In this document: positions 45,391 through 54,678 of the stretch, piece after piece | Layout: each line of letters starts with the position of its first letter | Position numbering within the stretch: position 1 is the first letter of the stretch | DNA from: Carboxylicivirga longa | Lineage (GTDB): Bacteria; Bacteroidota; Bacteroidia; Bacteroidales; Marinilabiliaceae | Assembly: GCF_050589825.1 (NCBI RefSeq) | Contig: NZ_JBNGOZ010000004.1 | Span: 1 to 64,000 of the forward strand | Length of the DNA stretch: 64,000 nucleotides | Direction of reading: 5' to 3' | Notes under the pieces: generated by a model | The model's database searches: none | Told to the model about the DNA's origin: nothing | The model's input: the letters and a program-made list of their open reading frames with translations, nothing else | Program-made: the position numbers and the translations under genes

Positions 45391-47256
45391 TTATTGGCTT
45401 GTAAGCTGATAAACATAAGATGCCAGGGGCGGAATAGTACACACTACGGTTGCAGTGCCTGCTTTTACCTGCAGGGTGTTACTGCTTCCGTACAGAACGT
45501 CTTCAAGATGGTAGTGGCCATCTGTCAGCTCCCATGCAGTGATGATTTCGGCAGGTAGCTGATAAGTAAAGCTCTGGTTCTTATTGTCTGAGAAGTTGGA
45601 CAAGATGATCAGCTTTTCATTGTCGCACCAGCGCACAAAGCTGTAGGTTTTATCATCGTAGTCCTCTGTAACGGAACGGTTCCATAAATGTGTGTCGGCA
45701 TAATTACCCATTAGTGCTGTGCTTTGCTTTGAAAAGCTTAGTAGTCGCTGATAGAAATCGCGTAGTTTTTTTTCTTCGGTAGTTAGCTGGCCTCCGTCAA
45801 AGGCTCCCTCATTCATCCAGCGTTGATGATGTGGAACACCAATATAGTCAAAAATACTGGTGCGGCTGGGGCTGCCAAAGCCCGCGTTCTCGGCGCCCGG
45901 TTCGCCTACTTCCTGTCCAAAATAGATCATGGTAGGAGCTGTGCTGATGGTAGTGGATACCACCATGGCCGGCATTCCTTTTTTAGCATCGCCTGCAAAT
46001 TCCGGACTTGCAATACGCTGTTCATCGTGGTTTTCCAGAAAGTGCAACATGTGGTGTTCTATATCCTTTAAACCTTCTTGTATGGCCGGCAGGTTATCGG
46101 TTAAGCCGTGACCCTGCATGATGTGTTTCAGCGTATCGTATAGTTCTACCTTATCATACAGGTAATCCATTTTACCCATATGGATGTAATCGCGATACAG
46201 AGCCGGGTTATACACTTCGGCCAGCAGGAAGGCATCCTCATTAGCCATTTTGATGGATGAATTCATAAAGCTCCAGAACTCAACAGGCACCATTTCAGCC
46301 ATGTCAAAGCGAAAACCATCCACCCCAAGTTGGGTCCAGTATAGTGCAATATCACGAAATTTGAGCCATGAATCGGGTAAGGTTTTGTTTTGCCAGAAGG
46401 CATAGTGGGCAGTATAGTCCTTTTGCGCGTATTCTTCAGGTAAGGCAGGGAAATCTTTCGTTCCATCAGGGCGTACTCCATAGTTGATTTTAACTGTTTC
46501 ATACCAATCATGAAAACCTGGTTGTGCCAGTCTGGATCCATTTCCTGTCCACTTCGCCGGATTTTCATCAAATCGCCCATCAGCCAATGGGTGGTTTTCT
46601 CCACCAAGTGCCTGGTAGCCATTGTCCGGGTTGGGCACTTTAAATGACTCACCGGGTATGTAGTAAAAGTTGTTATTGACCGCATAGACCACTGAAGTGT
46701 CATCCTGAGCACCAAAATCCAATACGCCATCCGGGTTATTTCTGCCTTCGTAGTGTCGGGCCACATGATTGGGAACAATATCAATAAGCACTTTCATGCC
46801 ATGTTGATGGGTACGGTCGATTAAGGCTTTGAACTCTTGCAGGCGATTTGCCGGATTATCGGCCAGGTCGGGATTAACATTATAATAGTCCTTAACGGCA
46901 TAGGGCGACCCAGCCCGACCTTTTACCACATCAGGGTCGTCATTGGAAATGCCATAAGCCGTATAGTCTCTTATCACGGCATGGTGGGGTACGCCCGTGT
47001 ACCATATGTGCGTAATCCCAAGCTTTTTTAGTTCAGAGAGGGCCTCGTTATTGAAATCACTGAATTTGCCAACCCCATTTTCTTCTATGGTGCCCCAAGG
47101 CTTATTGGTAGTATTAGTATTGCCAAAAAGGCGTGTGAATAACTGATAAACAACTGTTTTGCCATTTGTTGTGTCCTGTTCTTTCTTTGGTGGTTTGGAT
47201 TGGCAGGCCATCAATATCAGGCACAGGAAGGCAATTGTTATCTTCGGGTGTATCAT
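45391..47256 (-). CDS. GH13 alpha-amylase family lipoprotein
   Basis: A 621-residue alpha-glucan hydrolase exported as a lipoprotein (signal ending LILMAC). The catalytic barrel shows VLIDIVPNHV, the nucleophile Asp in GVDGFRFDMAEMV, the acid Glu in AFLLAEVYNP and the third Asp in FLENHDEQRI, followed by a C-terminal beta domain. It probably acts in the periplasm or at the surface on starch-derived or similar alpha-glucans. No SusC/D pair is adjacent. The divergent gap contains an operator-like GCAAACGTTTTC. Confidence 0.93.
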   Translation of the reverse strand: MIHPKITIAFLCLILMACQSKPPKKEQDTTNGKTVVYQLFTRLFGNTNTTNKPWGTIEENGVGKFSDFNNEALSELKKLGITHIWYTGVPHHAVIRDYTAYGISNDDPDVVKGRAGSPYAVKDYYNVNPDLADNPANRLQEFKALIDRTHQHGMKVLIDIVPNHVARHYEGRNNPDGVLDFGAQDDTSVVYAVNNNFYYIPGESFKVPNPDNGYQALGGENHPLADGRFDENPAKWTGNGSRLAQPGFHDWYETVKINYGVRPDGTKDFPALPEEYAQKDYTAHYAFWQNKTLPDSWLKFRDIALYWTQLGVDGFRFDMAEMVPVEFWSFMNSSIKMANEDAFLLAEVYNPALYRDYIHMGKMDYLYDKVELYDTLKHIMQGHGLTDNLPAIQEGLKDIEHHMLHFLENHDEQRIASPEFAGDAKKGMPAMVVSTTISTAPTMIYFGQEVGEPGAENAGFGSPSRTSIFDYIGVPHHQRWMNEGAFDGGQLTTEEKKLRDFYQRLLSFSKQSTALMGNYADTHLWNRSVTEDYDDKTYSFVRWCDNEKLIILSNFSDNKNQSFTYQLPAEIITAWELTDGHYHLEDVLYGSSNTLQVKAGTATVVCTIPPLASYVYQLTSQ

Positions 47257-47587
47257 TGTATGTGAATTTAGTTTGCGTTAATTATAATGGCATGGGCAAG
47301 TTACAAAACACCTGGCTGTTGAGAATCTTTTTTTTGGCAACGGCGTAGGTTATTGTGCTGAGTTTTTGTGCATGAAAATTAGTTAAATCCAATATAATTA
47401 GGTTCTTGGGATGTTTGTTGTTGGATTTTTGGCATTGCGCTCATCGCATAAATAAGGTTGAATTTGTTCCCTTTAATATTGTGCAAACGTTTTCGGTTGT
47501 AACTGTTTTTAGGGCTTGCACAATCAAATAGTGTGGCATTGGCCGAATTATTTTATCTTAGCGCCTTCAAATAATAAAATAAAGACA
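47257..47587. other. Divergent amylase-maoC intergenic region
   Basis: No gene is seen. GCAAACGTTTTC at 47483-47494 is a near-palindrome of the kind bound by LacI-type regulators that often control alpha-glucan genes, but it lies 227 bp from the amylase start. Confidence 0.35.
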
Positions 47588-48055
47588 ATGAGTAAGGTAG
47601 TTATTAAGAGTTTTGAGGAATTGGAAAAGTTAATTGGAAGTGACCTTGGTATTTCTGATTACCATGAATTTACTCAAGAACAAATTAACTTATTTGCCGA
47701 TGCTACTTTGGATCATCAGTGGATTCATACCGATGTGGAAAAGGCAAAGACGGAGTCGCCATTTGGCAATACTATTGCACACGGCTATTTAACTCTCTCT
47801 ATTTTGCCCCACCTGTGGAATCAGATTGTGGATGTGCAAAACCTTAAGATGCAGGTGAATTACGGTATCGAAAAGCTGAAATTTAATGCTCCTGTTTTGG
47901 TAAATAGCAAAGTGCGCCTGCATGCCAAGGTGAATAATGCTGTTAACTTAAGGGGTGTAACGCGCGCCAATATTGGGATAAAGCTAGAGATTGAAGGAAG
48001 CAAAAAGCCGGCTTACGAAGGCGAGATTGTTTTTCTATACCACTTCGATGCGTAG
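47588..48055 (+). CDS. MaoC-like (R)-specific enoyl-CoA hydratase family protein
   Basis: A 155-residue hotdog-fold hydratase. The hydratase-2 motif is present in YHEFTQEQINLFADATLDHQWIHTD (Asp and His) followed by FGNTIAHGYLTLSILPHLW. Such proteins hydrate short enoyl-CoAs; the substrate is unclear. I chose the ATG at 47588. A terminator follows directly. Confidence 0.9.
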   Translation: MSKVVIKSFEELEKLIGSDLGISDYHEFTQEQINLFADATLDHQWIHTDVEKAKTESPFGNTIAHGYLTLSILPHLWNQIVDVQNLKMQVNYGIEKLKFNAPVLVNSKVRLHAKVNNAVNLRGVTRANIGIKLEIEGSKKPAYEGEIVFLYHFDA

Positions 48056-48081
48056 GTGCGTATATAATTTTAAGATATGGA

Positions 48082-48109
48082 AGAGGCTGTTACAGGCCTC
48101 TTTTTTTTG
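48082..48109 (+). terminator. maoC terminator
   Basis: AGAGGC-TGTTACAG-GCCTCT hairpin running into eight T, 26 bp after the stop. Confidence 0.85.
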
Positions 48110-48178
48110 ATCTGATTGGAAAAAAAAAGAGGACAGCCATGCTGCCCTCCGGGAATGCCATTACTTAAACTCTGCGGT

Positions 48179-48751
48179 CTAGAAATTGCATTCGTGTACT
48201 TCAAAGTAGGCTTGTGAGTGTAGGCAGGCAGGGCAGTTCTTAGGTGCCTTAGTGCCTTCGTGAATAAAGCCACAGTTACGACACATCCAGGTTACCTTAC
48301 CGTCCTTTTCAAATACCTTACCTTCTTCCAGGTTTTTATACAGCTTGCGGTAGCGGGCTTCATGGTGTGCTTCTACCTTAGCAATCATTTTAAAGGCAAC
48401 AGCCACTTCTTTAAAACCTTCTTCTTCCGCTATTCGGGCAAATTCAGGATACAATTCAGCCCACTCTTCGTTTTCGCCATCGGCAGCTGCCTGTAGGTTG
48501 GCCTTGGTGTCGCTAATAATACCGGCCGGGTAGGTGGCAGTTATTTCTACCATGCCTCCTTCTAAAAATTTAAAAAATCTTTTGGCATGTTCACGCTCCT
48601 GCTCAGCTGTCTCCATAAAAATCGCCGCAATCTGCTCCAGACCTTCTTTTTTTGCCTGCTTGGCAAAATAGGTGTAGCGGTTTCTTGCTTGCGACTCACC
48701 GGCAAAGGCTTTCAATAGGTTTTGTTCTGTTTGGGTTCCTTTTAAGCTCAT
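48179..48751 (-). CDS. rbr: Rubrerythrin
   Basis: Non-heme iron peroxidase of 190 residues. The N-terminal ferritin-like domain carries the diiron ligands (AGESQARNRYTYFA, ETAEQEREHAKRFF, KVEAHHEARYRKL). The C-terminal rubredoxin domain has CRNCGFIHEG and CPACLHSQ. It reduces hydrogen peroxide in anaerobes and microaerophiles. I chose the ATG at 48751, at the conserved MSLKGTQTEQNLLKAF. It lies next to a flavin reductase-rubredoxin protein that could donate electrons. Confidence 0.96.
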   Translation of the reverse strand: MSLKGTQTEQNLLKAFAGESQARNRYTYFAKQAKKEGLEQIAAIFMETAEQEREHAKRFFKFLEGGMVEITATYPAGIISDTKANLQAAADGENEEWAELYPEFARIAEEEGFKEVAVAFKMIAKVEAHHEARYRKLYKNLEEGKVFEKDGKVTWMCRNCGFIHEGTKAPKNCPACLHSQAYFEVHECNF

Positions 48752-48875
48752 GTTGTTCTCTTTATCTATTTGTAATTTTATCCTTACAAACAAATATAAG
48801 CTTTCATCATATTATTGCTTCTTATTTACTATTAATAATGTATAATTTAGGTCGTTTCTAAATATTATTCCGTAT

Positions 48876-49580
48876 TTACAATGCTTCAAACATCTCTTTT
48901 GGAGAGCCACAGGTAGGGCAAAGCCAGTCATCTGGTAGATCTTCAAATGGAGTCCCTGGTTTTATGCCGTTCTCGGGGTCACCTTTCTGAGGATCATAAA
49001 TATAACCGCAAGCCATACATTTATACTTTTTATGTTTGGATTCAGACTTGTCTTTTGGAGGCTTAATTTTTGCAGGATCAATATAGGTGGGGGCATTTTT
49101 AGGTGCCAGCCCTTTCTTCACCTCATGATAATAGGCGTAGGTGAGAGGCTGTTCGTTCGGTTCAAGTAGGTCATTGTCTTCAATGGAAGCGATAAATAAA
49201 ATATGAGAGCCCACATCTACTTGTTGATTTACCTTACAGTCGAACCAGGCAATACAGTCTTCTGTGATAATGGGCGCCCCCGTGCTTGCTGTTTTATATT
49301 TTACCGATGCAAACTTGTCAATATCTTTACCGCTATTGTAGCCAAATAAGCCCAGTGTTTCCGGTTTGGCCTCTTGTTTCAGTATAGAAATTGAGAAAAT
49401 ACCGCTTTGCTGAATCATGGCGCAGCTGTGGTTGTTTTTACTACAGCTAATGGCAATTTGCGGAGGATTGGCCGTTACCTGAAAAGCTGTATTGGCCACA
49501 TAGGCATTTCGCTGATGAGCGTTCTGGGTAGCTACGATATACAGTCCGTAACTGAGTTTGAAAAAAGCTTCGTAATTCAT
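48876..49580 (-). CDS. Flavin reductase-rubredoxin fusion (high-molecular-weight rubredoxin type)
   Basis: A 234-residue fusion. Residues 1 to about 155 form a flavin reductase split barrel (MNYEAFFKLSYGLYIVAT, NTAFQVTANPPQIAISCSKNN, CIAWFDCKV). After a lysine/proline linker follows a complete rubredoxin with KCMACGYIYDPQKGDPENG and DDWLCPTCGSP. The same fusion is known as Hrb in Moorella, where it passes electrons from NAD(P)H to a flavodiiron protein. I chose the ATG at 49580. It is encoded upstream of rubrerythrin on the same strand (124 bp gap), suggesting a role in peroxide or oxygen removal. Confidence 0.93.
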   Translation of the reverse strand: MNYEAFFKLSYGLYIVATQNAHQRNAYVANTAFQVTANPPQIAISCSKNNHSCAMIQQSGIFSISILKQEAKPETLGLFGYNSGKDIDKFASVKYKTASTGAPIITEDCIAWFDCKVNQQVDVGSHILFIASIEDNDLLEPNEQPLTYAYYHEVKKGLAPKNAPTYIDPAKIKPPKDKSESKHKKYKCMACGYIYDPQKGDPENGIKPGTPFEDLPDDWLCPTCGSPKEMFEAL

Positions 49581-49837
49581 ATTTAGACTTTTAGTGTGTG
49601 TCGAATTCAATTTAGTAATAAGAAGGAGGGAATAAAAGTATCGAATAGTAAAATAAGGAGTGCGGGGGTGTATAATATGCAATTTAGAAACGGTTTAAAT
49701 ACCTGAGCGACTTATTTATTATGCGATTTGGCCGACTGGCGGTTTTGCTCAAATCTTTGCATATTTGTATTGGAGGCATCTGTCTCAATGATTTTACAAC
49801 GTAGGCGACTACTTGGCTTGTAATAATACCGCAGGAT

Positions 49838-50674
49838 ATGGCTGTTGAAAATATACCCGAAATTTATACTGATAATTACACGGAGTACAAAGACCTTTTT
49901 ATCTATGATTTTAGGGTGGCGCATAATGTGGTTAAGAGCAAGGTTAATCTGAGCATGAATATGTTTAGCTTCTTACAGGAGGGGAGTAAGTATGTACATA
50001 TTGCCGATGCTACAGTTGCTGTGAATACCCATCAATCTTTGCTAATTCCCAAAGGTAACTGCCTGTGGACTGAGTTGCTGAATCAGGACGCGGTTTATTA
50101 TTGCAAGCTTTTGTTTTTTTCCGGGCAGCGACTTGTTCGTTTTCTCAATAATCAGCAGGTTGAGCAGCAGGCTGGTTTGGAAGCCGATTCTTATTTTATA
50201 ATCGAAAACGATGCCTACATGGCATTGTTTTTAAAATCGCTATCGATATTCAAACACCCGCTTACCCAAGTGCATAAGCAATTGCTTTCGGCGAAGTTTG
50301 AGGAGTTGCTGCTGTATTTGATTGCTAAATATGGCGAACGATTTATTCGCTATTTATTTTCCATGGTATCCAGCGAACAATCGCCTTTTAAAACCATTGT
50401 GGAGCAGCATATGTATTCAAACCTTAAGCTGGAAGAAATTGCCTTTTTGTGCAATATGAGTTTGTCCACCTTTAAGCGTCATTTTTTAATGGAATATAAT
50501 GAGCCGCCGGGAAGGTGGTTGCAGGATAAACGACTCACAAAGGCGAAAGAGGTTTTGCAGCAAGGAGCCGTCAAAGCTTCGGATATTTATGAAGATTATG
50601 GTTACAGTAACCTTTCTAACTTTAGCAGTGCTTTCAAAAATAAATTTGGAATTAGTCCAACTGATATCGCTTAA
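49838..50674 (+). CDS. AraC-family transcriptional regulator
   Basis: A 278-residue regulator. The N-terminal half resembles a ligand-sensing cupin-like domain (VNLSMNMFSFLQEGSKYVHIADATVAVN). The C-terminal ~95 residues are a double helix-turn-helix (MYSNLKLEEIAFLCNMSLSTFKRHFLMEYNEPPGRW, then YGYSNLSNFSSAFKNKFGISP). It precedes an iron-dependent alcohol dehydrogenase gene in the same direction by 252 bp, which it may control; this is inferred from position only. Confidence 0.9.
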   Translation: MAVENIPEIYTDNYTEYKDLFIYDFRVAHNVVKSKVNLSMNMFSFLQEGSKYVHIADATVAVNTHQSLLIPKGNCLWTELLNQDAVYYCKLLFFSGQRLVRFLNNQQVEQQAGLEADSYFIIENDAYMALFLKSLSIFKHPLTQVHKQLLSAKFEELLLYLIAKYGERFIRYLFSMVSSEQSPFKTIVEQHMYSNLKLEEIAFLCNMSLSTFKRHFLMEYNEPPGRWLQDKRLTKAKEVLQQGAVKASDIYEDYGYSNLSNFSSAFKNKFGISPTDIA

Positions 50675-50926
50675 GGAATTAATAATTGGCTTATTCTTAT
50701 CAACATCCTGATAGATAGCAGTCTGTGACGTCGATTTTAGTGAGTTTGATACTGAAAAGGCAATAGTTTTTAGTATTTGAGCTAATTTCATAAGTTATTG
50801 AACGAAAAGGATAAGCGCCGCCTTGTTCACTTGCCATACTTTTGTCAACGAAATCAATAAGTAATTTCTGAAATGAATATCAGGCTTATTGGTGAGGCAA
50901 AGAAATAACATTAATACAAAAAGAGA

Positions 50927-52078
50927 ATGGCAAAGTTTATTGTACCGAAGGAGATTTTTCATGGATTGGGAAGTCTTGAAAATTTAAAAGGATTAAAAGG
51001 AAAAAAGGCAGTGATTGTAATTGGCGGTAATTCAGTTAAAGCCAATGGATCTTTAGAAAGAACAGTTAATTACCTGAATGAAGCAGGTATCGATTCTGCT
51101 GTTTTTTCGGGAGTCGAGGCCGATCCATCGATTGATACAGTGAAAAGAGGAGCTGCATTTTTTGCACAGGAGCAACCCGATGTGATTGTGGGTTTGGGAG
51201 GCTGCTCAGCCATTGATGTTGCTAAAGCTATGTGGGTATATTACGAGTATCCCGACTCAACGTTAGAAGCCTTAGCTGCTCCATTTGCTGTAAAAGCTTT
51301 ACGCAATAAGGCCTATTTTGTAGCCATACCTTCAACCAGTGGTACGGGAACCGAAATAACCGGACTTTCGGTAATTACGGATAAGGAAAAAGGTACTAAG
51401 TACCCCATCGTATCTCACGAGCTTACACCGGATGTAGCCATTGTTGATGGAGAGCTTTGTGCCAGCATGCCTGCACACGTTACGGCCAATACAGGTCTGG
51501 ATGCTTTAAGTCACGGTGTAGAAGCCTATGTATCTAATATCGCTGACCGCTACAACGACGCCCTGGCCAAAGAGGCTGTTGATTTGGTGTTTAAGAATTT
51601 GCCGGTAACATATACCGATCCTGAGAATATGGAGGCGCGTCAGGCTATGCACGATGCATCGTCCATGGCAGGTATGGCTTTTACAAATGTATGGTTGGGT
51701 ATTGTGCACGCTATGTCGCACCAGCTAGGTGGCACTTTTGGTATTCCACACGGATGTGCCAACGCAATTCTAATGCCTAATGTGACACGTTTTAATGCGA
51801 AGGTAACCGATAAATACAACGATTTGGCCGGCTTGTTTGGAAAGACTACTGCGGAAGAGTTTGCCATTGAAATTGAAAAGCTAAGGGCAAGTGTTGGCGT
51901 AGTGGATTCCATTAAGGCCTGCGGGATTAGTCAGGAAGAGTGGGATGCTAAGCTGGATACCCTAACGGCAAACGCCTTGAAAGATCCTTGTACGCTTTTT
52001 AATCCCCGTAAACCTGAATTCGACGAGATTAAGGCGATTTATCAGGCATGTTATGAGGGTGTAGCAGTGAATTGCTAA
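50927..52078 (+). CDS. Iron-containing alcohol dehydrogenase
   Basis: A 383-residue group III alcohol dehydrogenase. The NAD-binding part has VIVGLGGCSAIDVAKAMWVYYEYP. Metal ligands are present: Asp and His in GLDALSHGVEAYVS, and two further His in HAMSHQLGGTFGIPHGCANAI. It oxidises primary alcohols or reduces aldehydes; the exact substrate is open. It is a single gene with a terminator at 52097. Confidence 0.94.
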   Translation: MAKFIVPKEIFHGLGSLENLKGLKGKKAVIVIGGNSVKANGSLERTVNYLNEAGIDSAVFSGVEADPSIDTVKRGAAFFAQEQPDVIVGLGGCSAIDVAKAMWVYYEYPDSTLEALAAPFAVKALRNKAYFVAIPSTSGTGTEITGLSVITDKEKGTKYPIVSHELTPDVAIVDGELCASMPAHVTANTGLDALSHGVEAYVSNIADRYNDALAKEAVDLVFKNLPVTYTDPENMEARQAMHDASSMAGMAFTNVWLGIVHAMSHQLGGTFGIPHGCANAILMPNVTRFNAKVTDKYNDLAGLFGKTTAEEFAIEIEKLRASVGVVDSIKACGISQEEWDAKLDTLTANALKDPCTLFNPRKPEFDEIKAIYQACYEGVAVNC

Positions 52079-52096
52079 TCGTAGAAATATGTCATT

Positions 52097-52129
52097 AAGG
52101 CCTTGGGTAATTATGCCCGGGCCTTTTTT
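52097..52129 (+). terminator. Terminator of the alcohol dehydrogenase gene
   Basis: AAGGCC-TT-GGG and CCC-GG-GGCCTT form a stem with an internal mismatch, followed by TTTTTT. Confidence 0.82.
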
Positions 52130-52356
52130 GCATTTTAACAGCCGGTGCATTGTTTTATCTTCTCGATTTTGGCTTAGTGAAGAAGTCGGAATGGCTTGTT
52201 TAGAATTTATATAAATTATTGTGCGATAATCAATGTCATTAATTCAGGATTATTCAAACGCTATTTTTACCTTTGGAAATTCAACAATAGTGCCGACTCA
52301 GTTAGTGTTTGCGGCCTATTGATCTCGTAGACTGTAATTTAGTTATTAATATTGTA

Positions 52357-53187
52357 ATGAACAGAATTGTTGAAAAGGAGTATTTCTCAGAGAATGTTGT
52401 TCGTCTGGAAATTGAAGCTCCGCGAATTGCAAAAGCTCGTCGTGCAGGGCATTTTGTAATAGTTAAAGTAGGGGAGCGTGGCGAGCGTATTCCGCTGACT
52501 ATTGCTGCAGCTGATGCAAAGCGGGGCACCATTACGCTGGTGATACAACGAGTGGGGGTGTCATCACGACGTATTACCGATTTGAATGTGGGTGATGAGC
52601 TCACGGATTTGGTGGGTCCGCTGGGTGAAGCAACCCACATTGAGAAGGTAGGAACTGTACTTGCTTGTGGAGGCGGTGTTGGAGTGGCTCCATTACTGCC
52701 CATTGTAGAGGCCCTGAAAAAAGCCGGTAATAAAGTGATTACAATATTGGCAGCGCGAAGCAAAGACCTGATTATTCTTGAAGACCAGATAGCGCAATAC
52801 TCTGATGAGGTAATAGTGATGACTGATGATGGTTCTTATGGTACTAAAGGCCTTGTAACCGATGGTATGAAGGCCGTGATGAATCGTGAGAAAGTGGATC
52901 AGGCCGTGATTATTGGTCCTGCTATTATGATGAAATTTGCTGCCTTAACCACCAAGGAGTATAATGTTCCTACCGTTGCCAGTTTAAATACCATTATGGT
53001 GGATGGTACCGGTATGTGTGGTGCCTGCCGCATAACTGTGGGTGGCAAAACAAAGTTTGTGTGTATTGACGGGCCGGAGTTTGATGCCCATCAGGTGGAT
53101 TTTGATGAGATGCTACTTCGCCTGAACGGCTATAAAGACATTGAAAAAGGTGCCGATCAAAAATACCTAAATTCGAAAGAGGAATAA
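52357..53187 (+). CDS. NfnA/SudB-like FAD/NAD-binding ferredoxin-NADP reductase subunit
   Basis: A 276-residue oxidoreductase with the dihydroorotate-dehydrogenase-electron-transfer fold. FAD binding: RIPLTIAAADAKRGTITL. NAD binding: ACGGGVGVAPLLPIVEAL. A C-terminal [2Fe-2S] site: MCGACRITVGGKTKFVCIDGPEFDAH. This is the small subunit of NADH-dependent ferredoxin:NADP oxidoreductase (Nfn) or sulfide dehydrogenase-type complexes. I chose the ATG at 52357. Its partner gene starts 2 bp after its stop. Confidence 0.9.
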   Translation: MNRIVEKEYFSENVVRLEIEAPRIAKARRAGHFVIVKVGERGERIPLTIAAADAKRGTITLVIQRVGVSSRRITDLNVGDELTDLVGPLGEATHIEKVGTVLACGGGVGVAPLLPIVEALKKAGNKVITILAARSKDLIILEDQIAQYSDEVIVMTDDGSYGTKGLVTDGMKAVMNREKVDQAVIIGPAIMMKFAALTTKEYNVPTVASLNTIMVDGTGMCGACRITVGGKTKFVCIDGPEFDAHQVDFDEMLLRLNGYKDIEKGADQKYLNSKEE

Positions 53188-53189
53188 TT

Positions 53190-54674
53190 ATGGCCGTTAG
53201 CAAAGCATATTTAAAAGAAGAAAGAGAGCAGGAATGGCGCGTGGAGGTGCGTAAGCTGCTTAAAAATAAAGAGCGCACAGCACTTCCTCGTGTTAAGATG
53301 GGAGAGGTAGAGGCCCGTGAGCGCATATGCTCAAATATTGAGGTTAACAAAGGGTTGAGTGCCGACGAGGCGGTGAATGAAGCGCGTCGCTGTCTCGATT
53401 GTCCCGATCCTACTTGCATTAGTGGTTGCCCGGTAGAAATTAATATTCCTAAGTTTATTAAGCGCATTGAGCAGGGCGATTTTTTAAAGGCTGCCAGGGT
53501 TTTGAAGGAGACCAGTACCTTGCCTGCAGTTTGTGGTCGTGTGTGTCCGCAGGAGAAGCAATGCGAAGCAAAGTGTTTCTACCAGTTGAAGCTTAAGAAT
53601 GAGCCGGTAGCCATTGGTTATCTCGAGCGTTTTGCCGCTGACTATGAGCGCGAATCAGGACAGATATCAGTGCCCGAAGTGGCACCGGCCAATGGTATTA
53701 AAATAGCGGTGATTGGCAGTGGCCCGGCCGGGCTTACTTTCGCCGGCGACATGGCCAAGCAAGGCTATGATGTTACCGTTTTTGAGGCGCTTCATGAGAT
53801 TGGAGGTGTTTTAAAATATGGAATACCTGAGTTTCGACTGCCCAACAGCATTGTGGATGTTGAGATTGACAACTTGAAGCGCATGGGCGTGAAGTTCGAA
53901 AATAATTTTATTGTGGGACGCACCGCAAGTATCGAAGATCTCAAAGAAGAAGGTTTTGCCGGCTTCTTTACTGGCAGTGGTGCTGGTTTGCCACGTTTCA
54001 TGAATATACCGGGCGAGAATTACATAGGCATTCTAAGCTCCAATGAATACCTTACGCGGGTAAACCTGATGGATGCAGCCAATCCCGATACTGATACACC
54101 CGTAATTAGTGGGAAGCAGGTGGCAGTAATCGGCGGTGGTAACACAGCCATGGACTCAGTGCGAACAGCGCGTCGCTTGGGTGCCGAACGTGCCATGATT
54201 ATCTATCGTCGTTCCATGGAGGAGATGCCTGCACGTGTGGAAGAGATAAAACATGCGCAGGAAGAGGGAATTGAATTTCTGACCCTGACCAACCCGGTGG
54301 CTTATTTTGCCGATGAGAAGGGCCGTGTGAATAAAGTGCGTGTGCAGAAGATGGAGCTGGGAGAGCCCGATGCTTCCGGACGACGTCGTCCGATGCCGGT
54401 GGAAGGTTCGGAGTATGATATTGATGTGGATACCGTTGTGGTAAGTGTGGGGGTTTCACCCAATCCACTTATTCCAAGTTCGTTGCCACAGTTAGAAACC
54501 ACGCGCTGGGGAACCATTGTGGTGGATGAGGATAAGTTACAGACTTCCATACCGGAAATGTTTGCCGGCGGCGATATCGTAAGGGGCGGTGCTACCGTTA
54601 TTTTGGCCATGGGTGATGGACGAAATGCCGCAGCAGCCATGCATAAGTATTTACAGGATAAACGAAACGCTTAA
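53190..54674 (+). CDS. gltA: NfnB/GltD-like NADPH-dependent glutamate synthase small-chain homologue
   Basis: A 494-residue flavoprotein. The N-terminal part holds cysteine clusters for Fe-S centres (RRCLDCPDPTCISGCPVEINIP; CGRVCPQEKQCEAKCF). Two dinucleotide-binding folds follow (IAVIGSGPAGLTFAGDMAKQGY for FAD; VAVIGGGNTAMDSVRTARRLG for NADPH), and AGGDIVRGGATVILAMGDGR closes the FAD site. No large glutamate synthase chain is encoded nearby. Tight coupling to the NfnA-like gene supports an Nfn-type electron-bifurcating transhydrogenase rather than glutamate synthesis. Confidence 0.92.
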   Translation: MAVSKAYLKEEREQEWRVEVRKLLKNKERTALPRVKMGEVEARERICSNIEVNKGLSADEAVNEARRCLDCPDPTCISGCPVEINIPKFIKRIEQGDFLKAARVLKETSTLPAVCGRVCPQEKQCEAKCFYQLKLKNEPVAIGYLERFAADYERESGQISVPEVAPANGIKIAVIGSGPAGLTFAGDMAKQGYDVTVFEALHEIGGVLKYGIPEFRLPNSIVDVEIDNLKRMGVKFENNFIVGRTASIEDLKEEGFAGFFTGSGAGLPRFMNIPGENYIGILSSNEYLTRVNLMDAANPDTDTPVISGKQVAVIGGGNTAMDSVRTARRLGAERAMIIYRRSMEEMPARVEEIKHAQEEGIEFLTLTNPVAYFADEKGRVNKVRVQKMELGEPDASGRRRPMPVEGSEYDIDVDTVVVSVGVSPNPLIPSSLPQLETTRWGTIVVDEDKLQTSIPEMFAGGDIVRGGATVILAMGDGRNAAAAMHKYLQDKRNA

Positions 54675-54678
54675 ATCC

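Noticed and set aside
47483..47494. LacI-type operator controlling the amylase
   Set aside because: A single imperfect site 227 bp away with no regulator gene nearby; noted only in the intergenic entry.
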